DNA from: CAVQCJ01 sp963849365
GTDB taxonomy: Bacteria; Actinomycetota; Actinomycetes; Prado026
Assembly: GCA_963849365.1 (NCBI GenBank)
Contig: CAWKHA010000004.1
Location: forward strand, 248,001-312,000
Direction of reading: 5' to 3'
Length of the DNA: 64,000 nucleotides
The notes under the pieces were generated by a model, which ran no database searches, was not told where the DNA came from, and was given only the letters and a program-made list of their open reading frames with translations. Below are positions 35,293 to 43,549 of the stretch, in pieces. The position numbers and the translations under genes were made by a program. Every line of letters starts with the position of its first letter. Position 1 is the first letter of the stretch.

Positions 35293-37112
35293 CGGCAGGC
35301 CGGCGGCTCGAGGCCGCGGGGAGCTCGCCGGCGGCGATCCGCAGGCACTACGACATCTCCGACGACTTCTTCCGGCTGTGGCTCGGCGACGACCTCGTCT
35401 ACTCGTGCGCGCTGTGGGACATGACCGACCCGGCGGACAGTCTCGCCGCGGCGCAGGACCGCAAGCTCGACCACTTCGCGACCGGGCTGGGGGTGCACGG
35501 CGCCCGTGTCCTGGACGTCGGCTGCGGGTGGGGGGCGCTGCTGGACCGCTGGGTCCGCGTGCACGGCGCGGCCGGCGGCGTCGGTCTGACGCTCAGCCCG
35601 GCGCAGGCGGCGCACGCTGAGGCCCGCGCGGTCCCCGGCGTCCGGTTCCGGCTGGAGAGCTGGGCCGACCACGAGCCGACCGAGCCGTACGACGTCGTGA
35701 CCTGCATCGAGTCCACCGAGCACTTCGCCTCGGACGCGATGTCCGCCGACGAGAAGGTCGAGGTGTACCGCCGCTTCTTCGAGCGGGCGGCCTCGTGGCT
35801 GCGTCCGGGCGGGCGGCTGGGCCTGCAGCTGATCTGCCTCGACAACGTGGGGCACGCCGGCAGCCGGCCCGGTCGCGGGCCGCTGACCGACCTGATCCTC
35901 GGCGAGATCTTCCCTGAGGCCATGTCCCCCGCGCTGTCCGAGCTCGCGCTCGGCTGGGAGACGTCCTTCCAGCTCGACACGTTCGGTGACCACACGTCGC
36001 ACTACCGCCGGACGTTCCGGGCGTGGTCGCTGGCGTACCGCGAGCGCAGGGACGAGGCGCTGCAGCTCGTCGGCGCGGACACCGCCCGGATCTTCGAGCG
36101 GTACTTCGCCGCGGGCGAGGCCTGCTTCCGGCTGCGCGAGCAGGCGCTGTTCCGCGCCACGCTCACCCGCCGTCCGGAGCCGAAGGTGTGGGCGACCCCG
36201 CCGCGACTGCCTGCCGACGAGTCCGAGCCGCGCGCGCGTCCGGGCGGCGCGTCCCCGGCCGCCGTCCAGTCCCACTACGACGTGTCCGACGACTTCTACG
36301 CGCTGTGGCTCGGGCCGACGATGATGTACTCCTCCGGCCTGTGGCCGCAGACCGGCGGCGACCTCGACACCGCAGCGCTCGCGAAGATCGACTACTTCGC
36401 CGGCCTGGTCGTGCCGCGGCCGGGGGCGCGGTTCCTGGACATCGGGTGCGGCTGGGGCGGGACGCTCGGCCGGACGGTGGCCAGGCACGGTGTCGCCGAC
36501 GGCACCGGCCTCACCTTGAGCGAGGCGCAGCGGGCGTACGTCGAGGCGTTGGCGCTCCCGGGGGTGCGGGTGCGCCTGGAGAGCTGGGTCGACCACCGAC
36601 CGGCGACGCCGTACGACGCGATGACCTCGTTCGGCGCGTTCGAGCACTTCGCCCCCGACGGGTCGTCGAGTGCCGAGCGCGTCGACATCTACCGCGAGTT
36701 CTTCGGCCGCTGCTTCGACTGGCTCGTGCCGGGCGGACGGCTCGGCCTGGAGACCATCGCGCACGACCAGGCACCGGACACCTCGCACATCCTCGGGCGC
36801 GGTCCCCTCGGCGACAGCGTGCTCGAGGTCTTCCCGGAGTCGATCTGCCCGCAGCTGTGCGAGGTCGTGCTGGGCTTCGAGCCGTACTTCGAGGTCGAGG
36901 TGCTGCGTTCGGACGCCGCCGACTTCGCCCGCACCTGCCGTGCCTGGATGCTCGGTCTGCGCGCTGCCCGGGCGCGCGCCGAAGAGCTCGTGGGCGCCGA
37001 CACAGTGCGCCGCTTCCACCGCTACCTCGTAGCCTCCGAGGTGCAGTTCCGGACCGGCGTCATCACCAACTACCGGCTGGTGCTGCACCGGCGCGAACGC
37101 GTCCGTCGGTGA
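35289..37112 (+). CDS. Fused tandem CFA-synthase-like SAM methyltransferases
   Basis: A 607-residue protein formed of two homologous SAM-dependent methyltransferase halves of the cyclopropane-fatty-acid synthase/mycolic acid methyltransferase type. Half 1 has RRHYDISDDFFRLWLG near residue 18, VLDVGCGWGALLDRW near residue 74 and GVGLTLSPAQAAHA. Half 2 has QSHYDVSDDFYALWLG near residue 327, FLDIGCGWGGTLGR near residue 380 and GTGLTLSEAQRAYV. Both keep a glycine-rich SAM loop and an EHFA motif. CFA enzymes act on lipid alkenes, and some relatives act on ACP-bound chains. Coupling to an ACP gene suggests the latter. Two fused copies in one chain are unusual. Confidence 0.85.
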   Translation: MTAGRRLEAAGSSPAAIRRHYDISDDFFRLWLGDDLVYSCALWDMTDPADSLAAAQDRKLDHFATGLGVHGARVLDVGCGWGALLDRWVRVHGAAGGVGLTLSPAQAAHAEARAVPGVRFRLESWADHEPTEPYDVVTCIESTEHFASDAMSADEKVEVYRRFFERAASWLRPGGRLGLQLICLDNVGHAGSRPGRGPLTDLILGEIFPEAMSPALSELALGWETSFQLDTFGDHTSHYRRTFRAWSLAYRERRDEALQLVGADTARIFERYFAAGEACFRLREQALFRATLTRRPEPKVWATPPRLPADESEPRARPGGASPAAVQSHYDVSDDFYALWLGPTMMYSSGLWPQTGGDLDTAALAKIDYFAGLVVPRPGARFLDIGCGWGGTLGRTVARHGVADGTGLTLSEAQRAYVEALALPGVRVRLESWVDHRPATPYDAMTSFGAFEHFAPDGSSSAERVDIYREFFGRCFDWLVPGGRLGLETIAHDQAPDTSHILGRGPLGDSVLEVFPESICPQLCEVVLGFEPYFEVEVLRSDAADFARTCRAWMLGLRAARARAEELVGADTVRRFHRYLVASEVQFRTGVITNYRLVLHRRERVRR

Positions 37113-37171
37113 CGGACCGCCACCCGGCGTGACGTCGTGACCGCAGCCGGAGTACCACGCCGGCCGATCCG

Positions 37172-37200
37172 TTTACAGGCTCGCGCCTGCGCAGTACGTT
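37172..37200 (+). promoter_or_regulatory. Promoter for the Tat protein and ketosynthase genes
   Basis: TTTACA at 37172-37177 and TACGTT at 37195-37200 are spaced by 17 nt, a good match to a sigma-A-type promoter. The transcript would start near 37207, with GGGAGG at 37223-37228 before the ATG at 37235. Confidence 0.6.
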
Positions 37201-37234
37201 CCGACCGCCGAGCGAGCTCCCAGGGAGGCATGCG

Positions 37235-37960
37235 ATGGCGTCCAACGACACTCCGTCCAGCGACGAGACGACCCTCGGGCAGTCCCTTTCCCGCCGGCGG
37301 GTGCTGACCGGCGCCGGGGTGGCGGTCACCGGCGGCGTGGCCGCGGCCACGCTCGGCGCGACCGGGTCGGCGGAGGCGGCCGTCCCGCCCGGCACAGTCG
37401 GCACCGGACCGCGCGGCAGCACGACGAGTGAGTTCCGCGGCCGGATCGCGCAGAGCGGCCCGACCGGCGAGTCGTTCACCAGCTACGGCTTCCTGTACGC
37501 GACCCGTGGCGCCGACGACGCGGACCTGTTCAGCGGCTCGGCCCACGACGTCACGACCGCGCTGCTGACGGTGTACGCCACGGGCGAGCTGGTCGCCCGG
37601 GTCCTGGACCAGTCCGTGCACGCCCTCGACATCGACGGGACCCTGACCGTCTACCAGCGCAGCGCCCCGGGTGCCGACTTCTCCGACTCCTCGTCGTTCG
37701 CCGTGGGCAACGCAGTCGCCCGGTTCGCGGTGACGATCCAGGACGTCCTGACCGTGTTCACCCCGGGCAAGGGTCTGCCGGTGATCACCGGTGACATGAA
37801 CCAGACGTCGGCGAGGCACCTCGGCGGACCGCTCGCCGGCAAGATGTTCGGCTTCAAGGGTCAGCGGCTGCGGATGTCGGCCACCGGGCTGGGCACCCTC
37901 ATCGACCCGGTCACGCTGAACTCGCTGCACGAGATCGCCGGGAGCTGGACGGCCGAGTGA
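37235..37960 (+). CDS. Tat-exported protein of unknown function
   Basis: A 241-residue protein with a twin-arginine signal: SLSRRRVLTGAGVAVTGGVA near residue 18, with cleavage probably after GSAEAA near residue 49. The mature part is beta-rich with FTSYGFLYATRGADDADLF, LLTVYATGELVARVLDQS and LTVYQRSAPGADF. This recalls small beta-barrel folds of the allene-oxide-cyclase-like type, but I cannot confirm a family. No catalytic residues are evident. Its stop overlaps the ketosynthase start by GTGA. An exported protein coupled to a cytosolic ketosynthase suggests that the product of this cluster is exported or bound outside the cell. Confidence 0.65.
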   Translation: MASNDTPSSDETTLGQSLSRRRVLTGAGVAVTGGVAAATLGATGSAEAAVPPGTVGTGPRGSTTSEFRGRIAQSGPTGESFTSYGFLYATRGADDADLFSGSAHDVTTALLTVYATGELVARVLDQSVHALDIDGTLTVYQRSAPGADFSDSSSFAVGNAVARFAVTIQDVLTVFTPGKGLPVITGDMNQTSARHLGGPLAGKMFGFKGQRLRMSATGLGTLIDPVTLNSLHEIAGSWTAE

Positions 37961-39189
37961 CGTCCGGGCGGCCGCCGGTCGCCGTCGTCGGCGCCGGGGT
38001 GAAGGCGCCGGGTGGCAGCACGGTCGAAGAGCTCTGGCAGGCACTGGGAGCCGGGCGCTCGACCGCGACGCCGTTCCAGGACTCCCGGCTGCCGGCCGAC
38101 ACCGGGATCCTCGTCTCGCGCGTCGAGGGCTTCGACCCTTCGGCGTACCTGTCGCCGGTGGAGCAGCGCCGGTTCGACCGCTCGCACCAGCTGGCCGTCG
38201 CAGCGGCCCAGGACGCGATGGACGCGGTGCCTGGTCCACTGCCGCCGCCGGAGCGCTGCGCGATCGTCTGCGGCGTCGGGCTGGGCGCGACGGCGACCTA
38301 CGAGGCGCAGCACGCCAATCTGCTCGAGGGCGGGCTGCGGGCGCTCAACCCGCTCACGATCCCGATGGTCATGCCGAGCACGACGGCGGCGTTGCTGTCG
38401 TTGCGGTTCGGGTTCCGCGGACCGTGCGTCACGGTGTCCACCGCCTGCGCGTCCGGCGCGACCGCGATCGGTGAGGGGGTCGAGCTGCTGCGCCGCGGGG
38501 CGGCCGACCTGGTGCTGGCCGGCGGGGCCGACTCGATGGTCACGTACAACGCCCTGTGCTCGTTCTACCGGCTGGACGTGATGAGCTCGAACCTCGACGA
38601 GCCCGCGCTGGCCTCGCGGCCGTTCGATGTCGACCGGGACGGGTTCGTCATGGGCGAGGGCGCCGGGTTCGTGGTGCTCACGACGCCGCAGTGGGCGGAC
38701 GCGGCCGGGTGGGACGTCCTCGGCACGGTCGCCGGCTACGGGTCCAACGCGGATGCGCACCACCTCGTCGCGCCCAGCCCTGGCGGCGAGGGAGCACTGC
38801 GCTGCATGCGGCTCGCCCTGGCCGACGCCGGCGTCGCGCCGGCGGACGTCGCGCACGTGAACGCGCACGGCACGTCCACGGTCCTCAACGACCGTGCCGA
38901 GGCCGACGCGCTGGTCCATCTGTTCGGCGCGCGGACGCCGCCGGTCACGGCGGTCAAAGGCATGACCGGGCACCTCATCGCTGGGTCCGGCGCGGTGGAG
39001 GCCGTCGTCGCGCTGATGTCCGTGCGCACCGGCCTCGTACCCCCGGTGTCCGGGCTGCGGACCCCCGACCCGGGCACGCCGGTCGACGCCGTCCGGTCCG
39101 AGCCGCGCCGCATCGGGCCCGGCTACGGACTGAGCAACTCGTTCGGCTTCGGCGGCGCCAACGCGGTCCTGGTCATCGGGCCCGCCTGA
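37957..39189 (+). CDS. Beta-ketoacyl-ACP synthase (FabF-like ketosynthase)
   Basis: A 410-residue condensing enzyme. The catalytic triad is visible: Cys in TVSTACASGATAIGEG near residue 163, His in HVNAHGTSTVLNDRAE near residue 304, and His in VKGMTGHLIAGSGAVEA near residue 340. GLSNSFGFGGANAVL closes the fold. The start region VAVVGAGVKAPGGSTVEELW resembles modular ketosynthases more than E. coli FabF. It sits in an operon with the Tat protein, 845 nt after the tandem methyltransferase gene. With the ACP it could extend or condense an acyl chain. No ketoreductase, dehydratase or acyltransferase is nearby, so it probably uses housekeeping activities or catalyses one condensation. Confidence 0.9.
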   Translation: MTSGRPPVAVVGAGVKAPGGSTVEELWQALGAGRSTATPFQDSRLPADTGILVSRVEGFDPSAYLSPVEQRRFDRSHQLAVAAAQDAMDAVPGPLPPPERCAIVCGVGLGATATYEAQHANLLEGGLRALNPLTIPMVMPSTTAALLSLRFGFRGPCVTVSTACASGATAIGEGVELLRRGAADLVLAGGADSMVTYNALCSFYRLDVMSSNLDEPALASRPFDVDRDGFVMGEGAGFVVLTTPQWADAAGWDVLGTVAGYGSNADAHHLVAPSPGGEGALRCMRLALADAGVAPADVAHVNAHGTSTVLNDRAEADALVHLFGARTPPVTAVKGMTGHLIAGSGAVEAVVALMSVRTGLVPPVSGLRTPDPGTPVDAVRSEPRRIGPGYGLSNSFGFGGANAVLVIGPA

Positions 39190-39195
39190 CGCACG

Positions 39196-39831
39196 TCAGC
39201 CCGGGTCGGCCCAGCGGCCGCTCAGCGTCTCGGTGTTGTCGGTCAGCGTGAACCGGACCGGGGCGCGCGGCTCGTTCCAGTACGTCCGGTCCGGTCCGAG
39301 CAGCTCGAGCCGCAGTCCCAGCAGCCCGACCAGCCGGCGGGCGCGCAGCGACATCATCCCGCACGCGACGCCGTACCCCTGCGTCCGCATCTCCAGGTAC
39401 AGCCGGCACAGCAGCCCGACGAAGGCGGCGTGCCGGTAGCTCTGGTGCGCCCGCACCACGGCCATCCGGCCGACCTCGACGACCCGGCCGTACGGCTCGA
39501 TCCGTGCCCCGCACTCGTCCTCGGTGGGCAGCGCGGCGGGCGGCAGGACCAGCCGCCCGGTGCTCACCGGCTCGCCCTCGTACCACCCGACCACGTGCAG
39601 CGCGTGCTCGTCGTACGCGTCGTGCTCGAGCCCGTCGGCGCCGGGCGGCGGTGTCCAGCCGAGCCCGACAGCGGCTTCGTACCGGATCCGGTAGCCGAGA
39701 GCCCGCTCGTCCTCGGTGCCCGCGACGGTGAACACGTACGGGTACGTCGACAGGATCCGCGCGACCAGCGGGTCGAGCGTCCCGCTGCCCGGCAGGTCCG
39801 AGGGCGCGTCCACCCGCGCATCGTCTCGCAC
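39196..39831 (-). CDS. GNAT-fold acyltransferase resembling N-acyl amino acid synthases
   Basis: A 211-residue protein. YPYVFTVAGTEDERALGYRIRYE near residues 30-52 (cited by position), HALHVVGWYEGEPVSTGRLV near residue 77 and VVEVGRMAVVRAHQSYRH near residue 115 give the pattern of FeeM/exosortase-associated/autoinducer-synthase-like GNAT proteins, which use acyl-ACP. YNEPRAPVRFTL lies near the end. GTG at 39831 is 28 nt after the Crp/Fnr gene stop, so the two are probably co-transcribed. It converges on the ketosynthase gene, 6 nt apart. An N-acyl product made from a chain on the nearby ACP is a plausible inference. Confidence 0.65.
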   Translation of the reverse strand: MRDDARVDAPSDLPGSGTLDPLVARILSTYPYVFTVAGTEDERALGYRIRYEAAVGLGWTPPPGADGLEHDAYDEHALHVVGWYEGEPVSTGRLVLPPAALPTEDECGARIEPYGRVVEVGRMAVVRAHQSYRHAAFVGLLCRLYLEMRTQGYGVACGMMSLRARRLVGLLGLRLELLGPDRTYWNEPRAPVRFTLTDNTETLSGRWADPG

Positions 39832-39859
39832 CCGGCTTCTTGCCGCGTCCGTGCCTGGG

Positions 39860-40564
39860 TCAGGACGCCCAGCCGCTGCGGCTCTCGAGCCGGTCCGGAC
39901 GCACCGCGACGATACGCGAGCCGACCCGCTCGATCGCTCCCTGCGCCTCGAGCGCCACGATCACCCGGTTCACCTGCTGCCGGGAACCCCCGACCAGCCG
40001 GGCGAGCTCGCTCTGGTTCAGCCTGAGGTCGACCGGGACCGGCGCACCCGGCCGGGGCGGGCCCGGGTGGGCGCCGGCGGCGGCGGCGAGGAACTTGGCC
40101 ACCCGTCCGGGCAGGTCCAGCAGCACCAGGTCGGTCGCGTGGTCGTCGACCTGACGGATCAGCGCGGCGAGGGCGGACAGCAGCGCCGCACCGACGTCGG
40201 GAGCCTCGCGCAGCAGCCGCAGGACCTCCGGCCGAGGGATCGCGATCACCACGGACGGCTGGCGCGCGGTGGCCGTCGCCGCCCTCGGCCCGTCGTCGAT
40301 CACCGCCAGCTCGCCGAAAGTCTGCGGCGGCTTCAGCACGGCCAGGGTCACCTCGCCGCCGTCGGCGGAGATCACCGACAGCGCGACCGACCCCTCACCG
40401 ACCAGGAACATGCCGCCGCCGACGTCGCCGCGGGCGAAGACCTGCTCGCCCTTGGTGTACCGGCGGACGCGGCACTCGCGCGCGAGACGGTCCAGCTGGC
40501 CGGGCTCCAGCCGGCCGAACACGTCGCTGCGCGCGAGCGCCCGTACCACCGCCTCGTGCGTCAT
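39860..40564 (-). CDS. Crp/Fnr family transcriptional regulator
   Basis: A 234-residue regulator. The N-terminal cyclic-nucleotide-binding barrel has EQVFARGDVGGGMFLVGEGSV near residue 38 and TFGELAVIDDGPRAATATARQ near residue 76, the phosphate-binding cassette with Glu and Arg-Ala. The C-terminal winged helix has LNQSELARLVGGSRQQVNRVIVAL near residue 183 (by position). I chose ATG 40564 over GTG 40603, since the extension is Arg-rich. It lies directly upstream of the GNAT gene on the same strand. It may sense cAMP, as an adenylate cyclase gene is at 54405, but that is inference. No CRP consensus site (TGTGA-N6-TCACA) was found nearby. Confidence 0.88.
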   Translation of the reverse strand: MTHEAVVRALARSDVFGRLEPGQLDRLARECRVRRYTKGEQVFARGDVGGGMFLVGEGSVALSVISADGGEVTLAVLKPPQTFGELAVIDDGPRAATATARQPSVVIAIPRPEVLRLLREAPDVGAALLSALAALIRQVDDHATDLVLLDLPGRVAKFLAAAAGAHPGPPRPGAPVPVDLRLNQSELARLVGGSRQQVNRVIVALEAQGAIERVGSRIVAVRPDRLESRSGWAS

Positions 40565-40607
40565 GGCCGCCGCCCACCGGAGCAGATGACGACCACGACG
40601 CACCGCC

Positions 40608-40889
40608 TCACGGCATCTGGAGCTGACGGGAGTGGATCTGGTGCCGCCTGGACAGTACTGCGATGCCGGCCACGACAGCAGCGATCAGCAGCACCGAGGC
40701 GGCCCCCGTCGCCATCCAGGCGACCTGCTGCGCGAACGACGGGCCGCCTCCGGTCGAGACCGGCGCCGGCGCGGACAGGGGGCCGTCAGGCGGCCCCACC
40801 GTCGCGTAGGCCGCGGAACCGATCGCGGCGGGCACGAGAGTGAACAGGCCGACGAGCAGTCGGACCAGGGGGCGAGTGAGTCGGGACAT
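40608..40889 (-). CDS. Small two-helix membrane protein
   Basis: A 93-residue protein with two membrane segments, at about residues 8-30 and 58-80, joined by a Pro/Gly-rich outer loop (VGPPDGPLSAPAPVSTGGG). The C-terminus is basic (SRRHQIHSRQLQMP). AAGGAG lies 6 nt before the ATG, so translation is well supported. No family is recognised. It precedes the Crp/Fnr gene by 43 nt on the same strand and could share its transcript. A 28-bp perfect palindrome lies upstream, between it and the acyl-CoA dehydrogenase gene. Confidence 0.7.
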   Translation of the reverse strand: MSRLTRPLVRLLVGLFTLVPAAIGSAAYATVGPPDGPLSAPAPVSTGGGPSFAQQVAWMATGAASVLLIAAVVAGIAVLSRRHQIHSRQLQMP

Positions 40890-40955
40890 GGCCTTCTCCT
40901 TCGGTCCTGCGCCGTGAGTTCGGCACGAGGTGAAGGCTCCGCCCGGTGGTGGGGC

Positions 40956-40983
40956 CGCCGCTGTCACCGCGGTGACAGCGGCG
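40956..40983. terminator. 28-bp perfect palindrome (terminator or operator)
   Basis: The sequence is self-complementary over 28 nt, with a core of CTGTCACCG followed directly by CGGTGACAG and five more GC pairs outside. It starts 4 nt after the stop of the acyl-CoA dehydrogenase gene (40988, minus strand) and lies 67 nt before the small membrane protein gene. It could end the former transcript. With no loop it could equally be a dimer-binding operator. Confidence 0.5.
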
Positions 40984-40987
40984 TGGA

Positions 40988-42124
40988 TCACCTGAGCAGC
41001 CGGCGCGCGACGACGACGCGCTGGATCTGGTTCGTGCCCTCGTAGATCTGGGTGATCTTGGCGTCGCGCATCATCCGTTCGACCGGGTAGTCCTTGGTGT
41101 AGCCGTACCCGCCGAGCAGCTGCACCGCGTCGGTCGTGATCTCCATCGCGGCGTCCGACGCGAAGCACTTGGCTGCGGCCGCGAACGCACCGGCGCCGTC
41201 CTCTCCGCGCTCGGACTTCGCCGCCGCCGCGTACGTCAGCTCGCGCGCCGCGTGCAGCTTGATCTGCATGTCCGCGAGCATGAACTGAAGGCCCTGGAAC
41301 TCAGCGATCGCCTTGCCGAACTGCTTGCGCTCCTTGACGTACCCGGTCGCGTAGTCCAGCGCGCCCTGGGCGATCCCCACGGCCTGCGCGGCGATCGTCG
41401 GCCGGGTGTGGTCGAGGCTCCGCAGCGCCGTCGAGAAGCCGGTGCCGGGCTCGCCGATGATGCGGTCGGCCGGCAGCCGTACGCGGTCGAAGTACAGCTC
41501 CCGGGTCGGCGAGCCCTTGATGCCCAGCTTGCGCTCGGGCGCACCGAGGGTGAAGCCGGGGTCGTCGGCGTGCACGACGAACGCCGAGATCCCGCGCGAC
41601 CCGGCGTCGGGGTCGGTCACCGCCATCACGGTGTAGTAGCGCGAGACGCCGGCGTTGGTGATCCAGCGCTTGACCCCGTCCAGCGTCCAGCCGTCCGCGT
41701 CGGGCACGGCCCGGCAGCGCATCGCGGCCGCGTCGCTGCCCGCCTCGGGCTCGGACAGCGCGTAAGAGAACATCGCCTCGCCGTGCGCGACCTCGGGCAG
41801 GTACCGCTGCTTCAGCTCCTCGCTGCCGGCCAGCAGCATCCCCATGGTGCCGAGCTTGTTGACAGCCGGGATCAGCGACGCGGACGCGCAGCCGCGGGCG
41901 ACCTCCTCGATGACGATGCACGAGGCCACCGCGTCGGCACCGGCACCGCCGTACGCCTCGGGGATGTGGACGGCCTGGAAGTCGGAGGCGACCAGGGCGG
42001 CGAGCGCGTCGGCCGGGAACTCGCTCGACTCGTCGACGGCTGCGGCATGCGGCGCGATCTTGTCCTCGACGAGCCGGCGCACCGACTCCCGCAGCAGCTC
42101 ATGCTCCTCGGACAGCTCGGCCAT
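40988..42124 (-). CDS. fadE25: Acyl-CoA dehydrogenase (FadE25-like)
   Basis: An FAD-dependent enzyme of 378 residues that makes the trans-2-enoyl-CoA in acyl-CoA oxidation. Landmarks are MFSYALSEPEAGSDAAAMRC near residue 120, RWITNAGVSRYYTVMAV, the RKQFGKAIAEFQGLQFMLADM segment near residue 270 (cited by position), and GGYGYTKDYPVERMMRDAKI with ITQIYEGTNQIQRVVVAR near the end, holding the catalytic Glu of YEGT. The ATG at 42124 has GGGAGG. The purE-purK genes follow in the same order as at M. tuberculosis fadE25 (Rv3274c), which supports the symbol. Here a UDP-glucose dehydrogenase and a CoA-binding protein lie between. Confidence 0.88.
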   Translation of the reverse strand: MAELSEEHELLRESVRRLVEDKIAPHAAAVDESSEFPADALAALVASDFQAVHIPEAYGGAGADAVASCIVIEEVARGCASASLIPAVNKLGTMGMLLAGSEELKQRYLPEVAHGEAMFSYALSEPEAGSDAAAMRCRAVPDADGWTLDGVKRWITNAGVSRYYTVMAVTDPDAGSRGISAFVVHADDPGFTLGAPERKLGIKGSPTRELYFDRVRLPADRIIGEPGTGFSTALRSLDHTRPTIAAQAVGIAQGALDYATGYVKERKQFGKAIAEFQGLQFMLADMQIKLHAARELTYAAAAKSERGEDGAGAFAAAAKCFASDAAMEITTDAVQLLGGYGYTKDYPVERMMRDAKITQIYEGTNQIQRVVVARRLLR

Positions 42125-42174
42125 GGTGCCCGCCTCCCGTCGCCCGCCCCGGCCCAGGCAGATCCTTTGGCGTC

Positions 42175-42223
42175 AAACTACCCTACGGGCGGACGTGGCA
42201 GCGCGCCGCCGTTGATCTAGGCT
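42175..42223. promoter_or_regulatory. Divergent promoters between fadE25 and ugd
   Basis: The minus strand reads TAGTTT (complement of 42175-42180) toward fadE25. On the plus strand TAGGCT at 42218-42223 lies 6 nt before the ugd GTG at 42230, which gives a leaderless transcript. TACCCT at 42179-42184 is an alternative plus-strand -10. Confidence 0.5.
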
Positions 42224-42229
42224 CGCCCG

Positions 42230-43549
42230 GTGACCCGACGCATCACCGTCATCGGTACCGGTTACCTCGGCGCCACCCACGCGGCGGCGATGGCCGAGCT
42301 CGGCCACGAGGTGCTCGGCGTCGACATCGACGCGAAGAAGATCGAGCAGCTCTCCGCCGGCGACGTGCCCTTCTACGAGCCGGAGCTGCCCGAGCTGGTC
42401 CGCAAGGGGCTCGACTCCGGCGCGCTGCGGTTCGGCACCGACCCGGCCGAGGCCGCGGCGTTCGGCGACGTGCACTTCGTCTGCGTGGGCACGCCGCAGC
42501 GGCAGGGCAGCTACGCGGCCGACCTCACCGCGCTGGAGGCCGCGACCGACTCGCTGGCCGCGCACCTGGGGCGACCCGCGCTGGTGGTGGGCAAGTCGAC
42601 GGTGCCGGTCGGCACCGCACAGCGGCTGGCCACCCGGCTGCGCGCGCTGGCGCCGGTGGGGGACGGGGTCGAGGTCGCCTGGAACCCCGAGTTCCTGCGC
42701 GAGGGCCACGCGGTCAAGGACAGCCTCGACCCGGACCGCCTCGTCTTCGGGGTGGGCTCCCCGGAGGCGGAGGCGACGCTGCGCGCGGTCTACGAGCCGG
42801 TGATCGCGCGCGGGACGCCGGTCGTGGTCGCCGACCTGCCCACGTCCGAGCTGGTCAAGGTGGCGGCGAACTCGTTCCTGGCCACCAAGATCTCGTTCAT
42901 CAACGCCATGGCCGAGCTGTGCGAGGCGACCGGCGCCGACGTGGGGACGCTCTCCGAGGCGCTGGCTCACGACAAGCGGATCGGTGGGGAGTTCCTGCGC
43001 GCCGGTCTGGGCTTCGGCGGCGGCTGCCTGCCCAAGGACATCCGCGCGTTCATGGCCAGGGCCGGGGAGCTCGGCGTCGACCAGGCGCTCACGTTCCTGC
43101 GCGAGGTGGACGCCATCAACCAGCGCCGCCGGGCCCGCACGGTGGACCTCGCCCGGGCCGCCCTCGGCGGCTCGTTCGACGGGCGGGCGGTCACGGTGCT
43201 GGGTGCGGCGTTCAAGCCCGGGTCGGACGACGTGCGCGACTCGCCGGCCCTGGACGTCGCGGTGACCATCCACGAGCAGGGCGGCCACGTGCGCGTGTAC
43301 GACCCGAAGGCGATGGAGAACGCGCGGGCGCGCTTCCCGCTGCTGACCTACTCCCCCGACGTGCGCAGCGCCAGCGCGGGTGCCGACATCGTGCTGCACC
43401 TGACCGAGTGGGCCGAGTTCCGCGAGCTCGACCCGGTGGCGCTCGGCGAGGTCGTCGCCCACCGGCGCGTCGTGGACGGCCGCGGTGTGCTGGACATCGA
43501 GCGCTGGCGCGCGGCCGGGTGGACGTACCGGGCACTGGGCCGGCCGTGA
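42230..43549 (+). CDS. ugd: UDP-glucose 6-dehydrogenase
   Basis: A 439-residue NAD-dependent enzyme that oxidises UDP-glucose to UDP-glucuronate. Marks are VIGTGYLGATHAAAMAELGH at the start, VGKSTVPVGTAQRLATRL near residue 120, EFLREGHAVKDSLDPDRLVFG near residue 152, and the catalytic Cys in FGGGCLPKDIRAFMARA near residue 265. The C-terminal domain begins VTVLGAAFKPGSDDVRDSPA, the standard UGD motif. It is a different subfamily from the dehydrogenase at 15416. The GTG is leaderless (TAGGCT 6 nt upstream). Its stop overlaps the CoA-binding protein start by GTGA. It would feed glucuronate-containing polymers or nucleotide-sugar interconversion. Confidence 0.92.
   Translation: MTRRITVIGTGYLGATHAAAMAELGHEVLGVDIDAKKIEQLSAGDVPFYEPELPELVRKGLDSGALRFGTDPAEAAAFGDVHFVCVGTPQRQGSYAADLTALEAATDSLAAHLGRPALVVGKSTVPVGTAQRLATRLRALAPVGDGVEVAWNPEFLREGHAVKDSLDPDRLVFGVGSPEAEATLRAVYEPVIARGTPVVVADLPTSELVKVAANSFLATKISFINAMAELCEATGADVGTLSEALAHDKRIGGEFLRAGLGFGGGCLPKDIRAFMARAGELGVDQALTFLREVDAINQRRRARTVDLARAALGGSFDGRAVTVLGAAFKPGSDDVRDSPALDVAVTIHEQGGHVRVYDPKAMENARARFPLLTYSPDVRSASAGADIVLHLTEWAEFRELDPVALGEVVAHRRVVDGRGVLDIERWRAAGWTYRALGRP

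Noticed and set aside
39996..40983. Palindrome at 40956-40983 as a classical CRP site
   Set aside because: The half-sites read TGTCAC and GTGACA with a 4-nt centre, not TGTGA-N6-TCACA.
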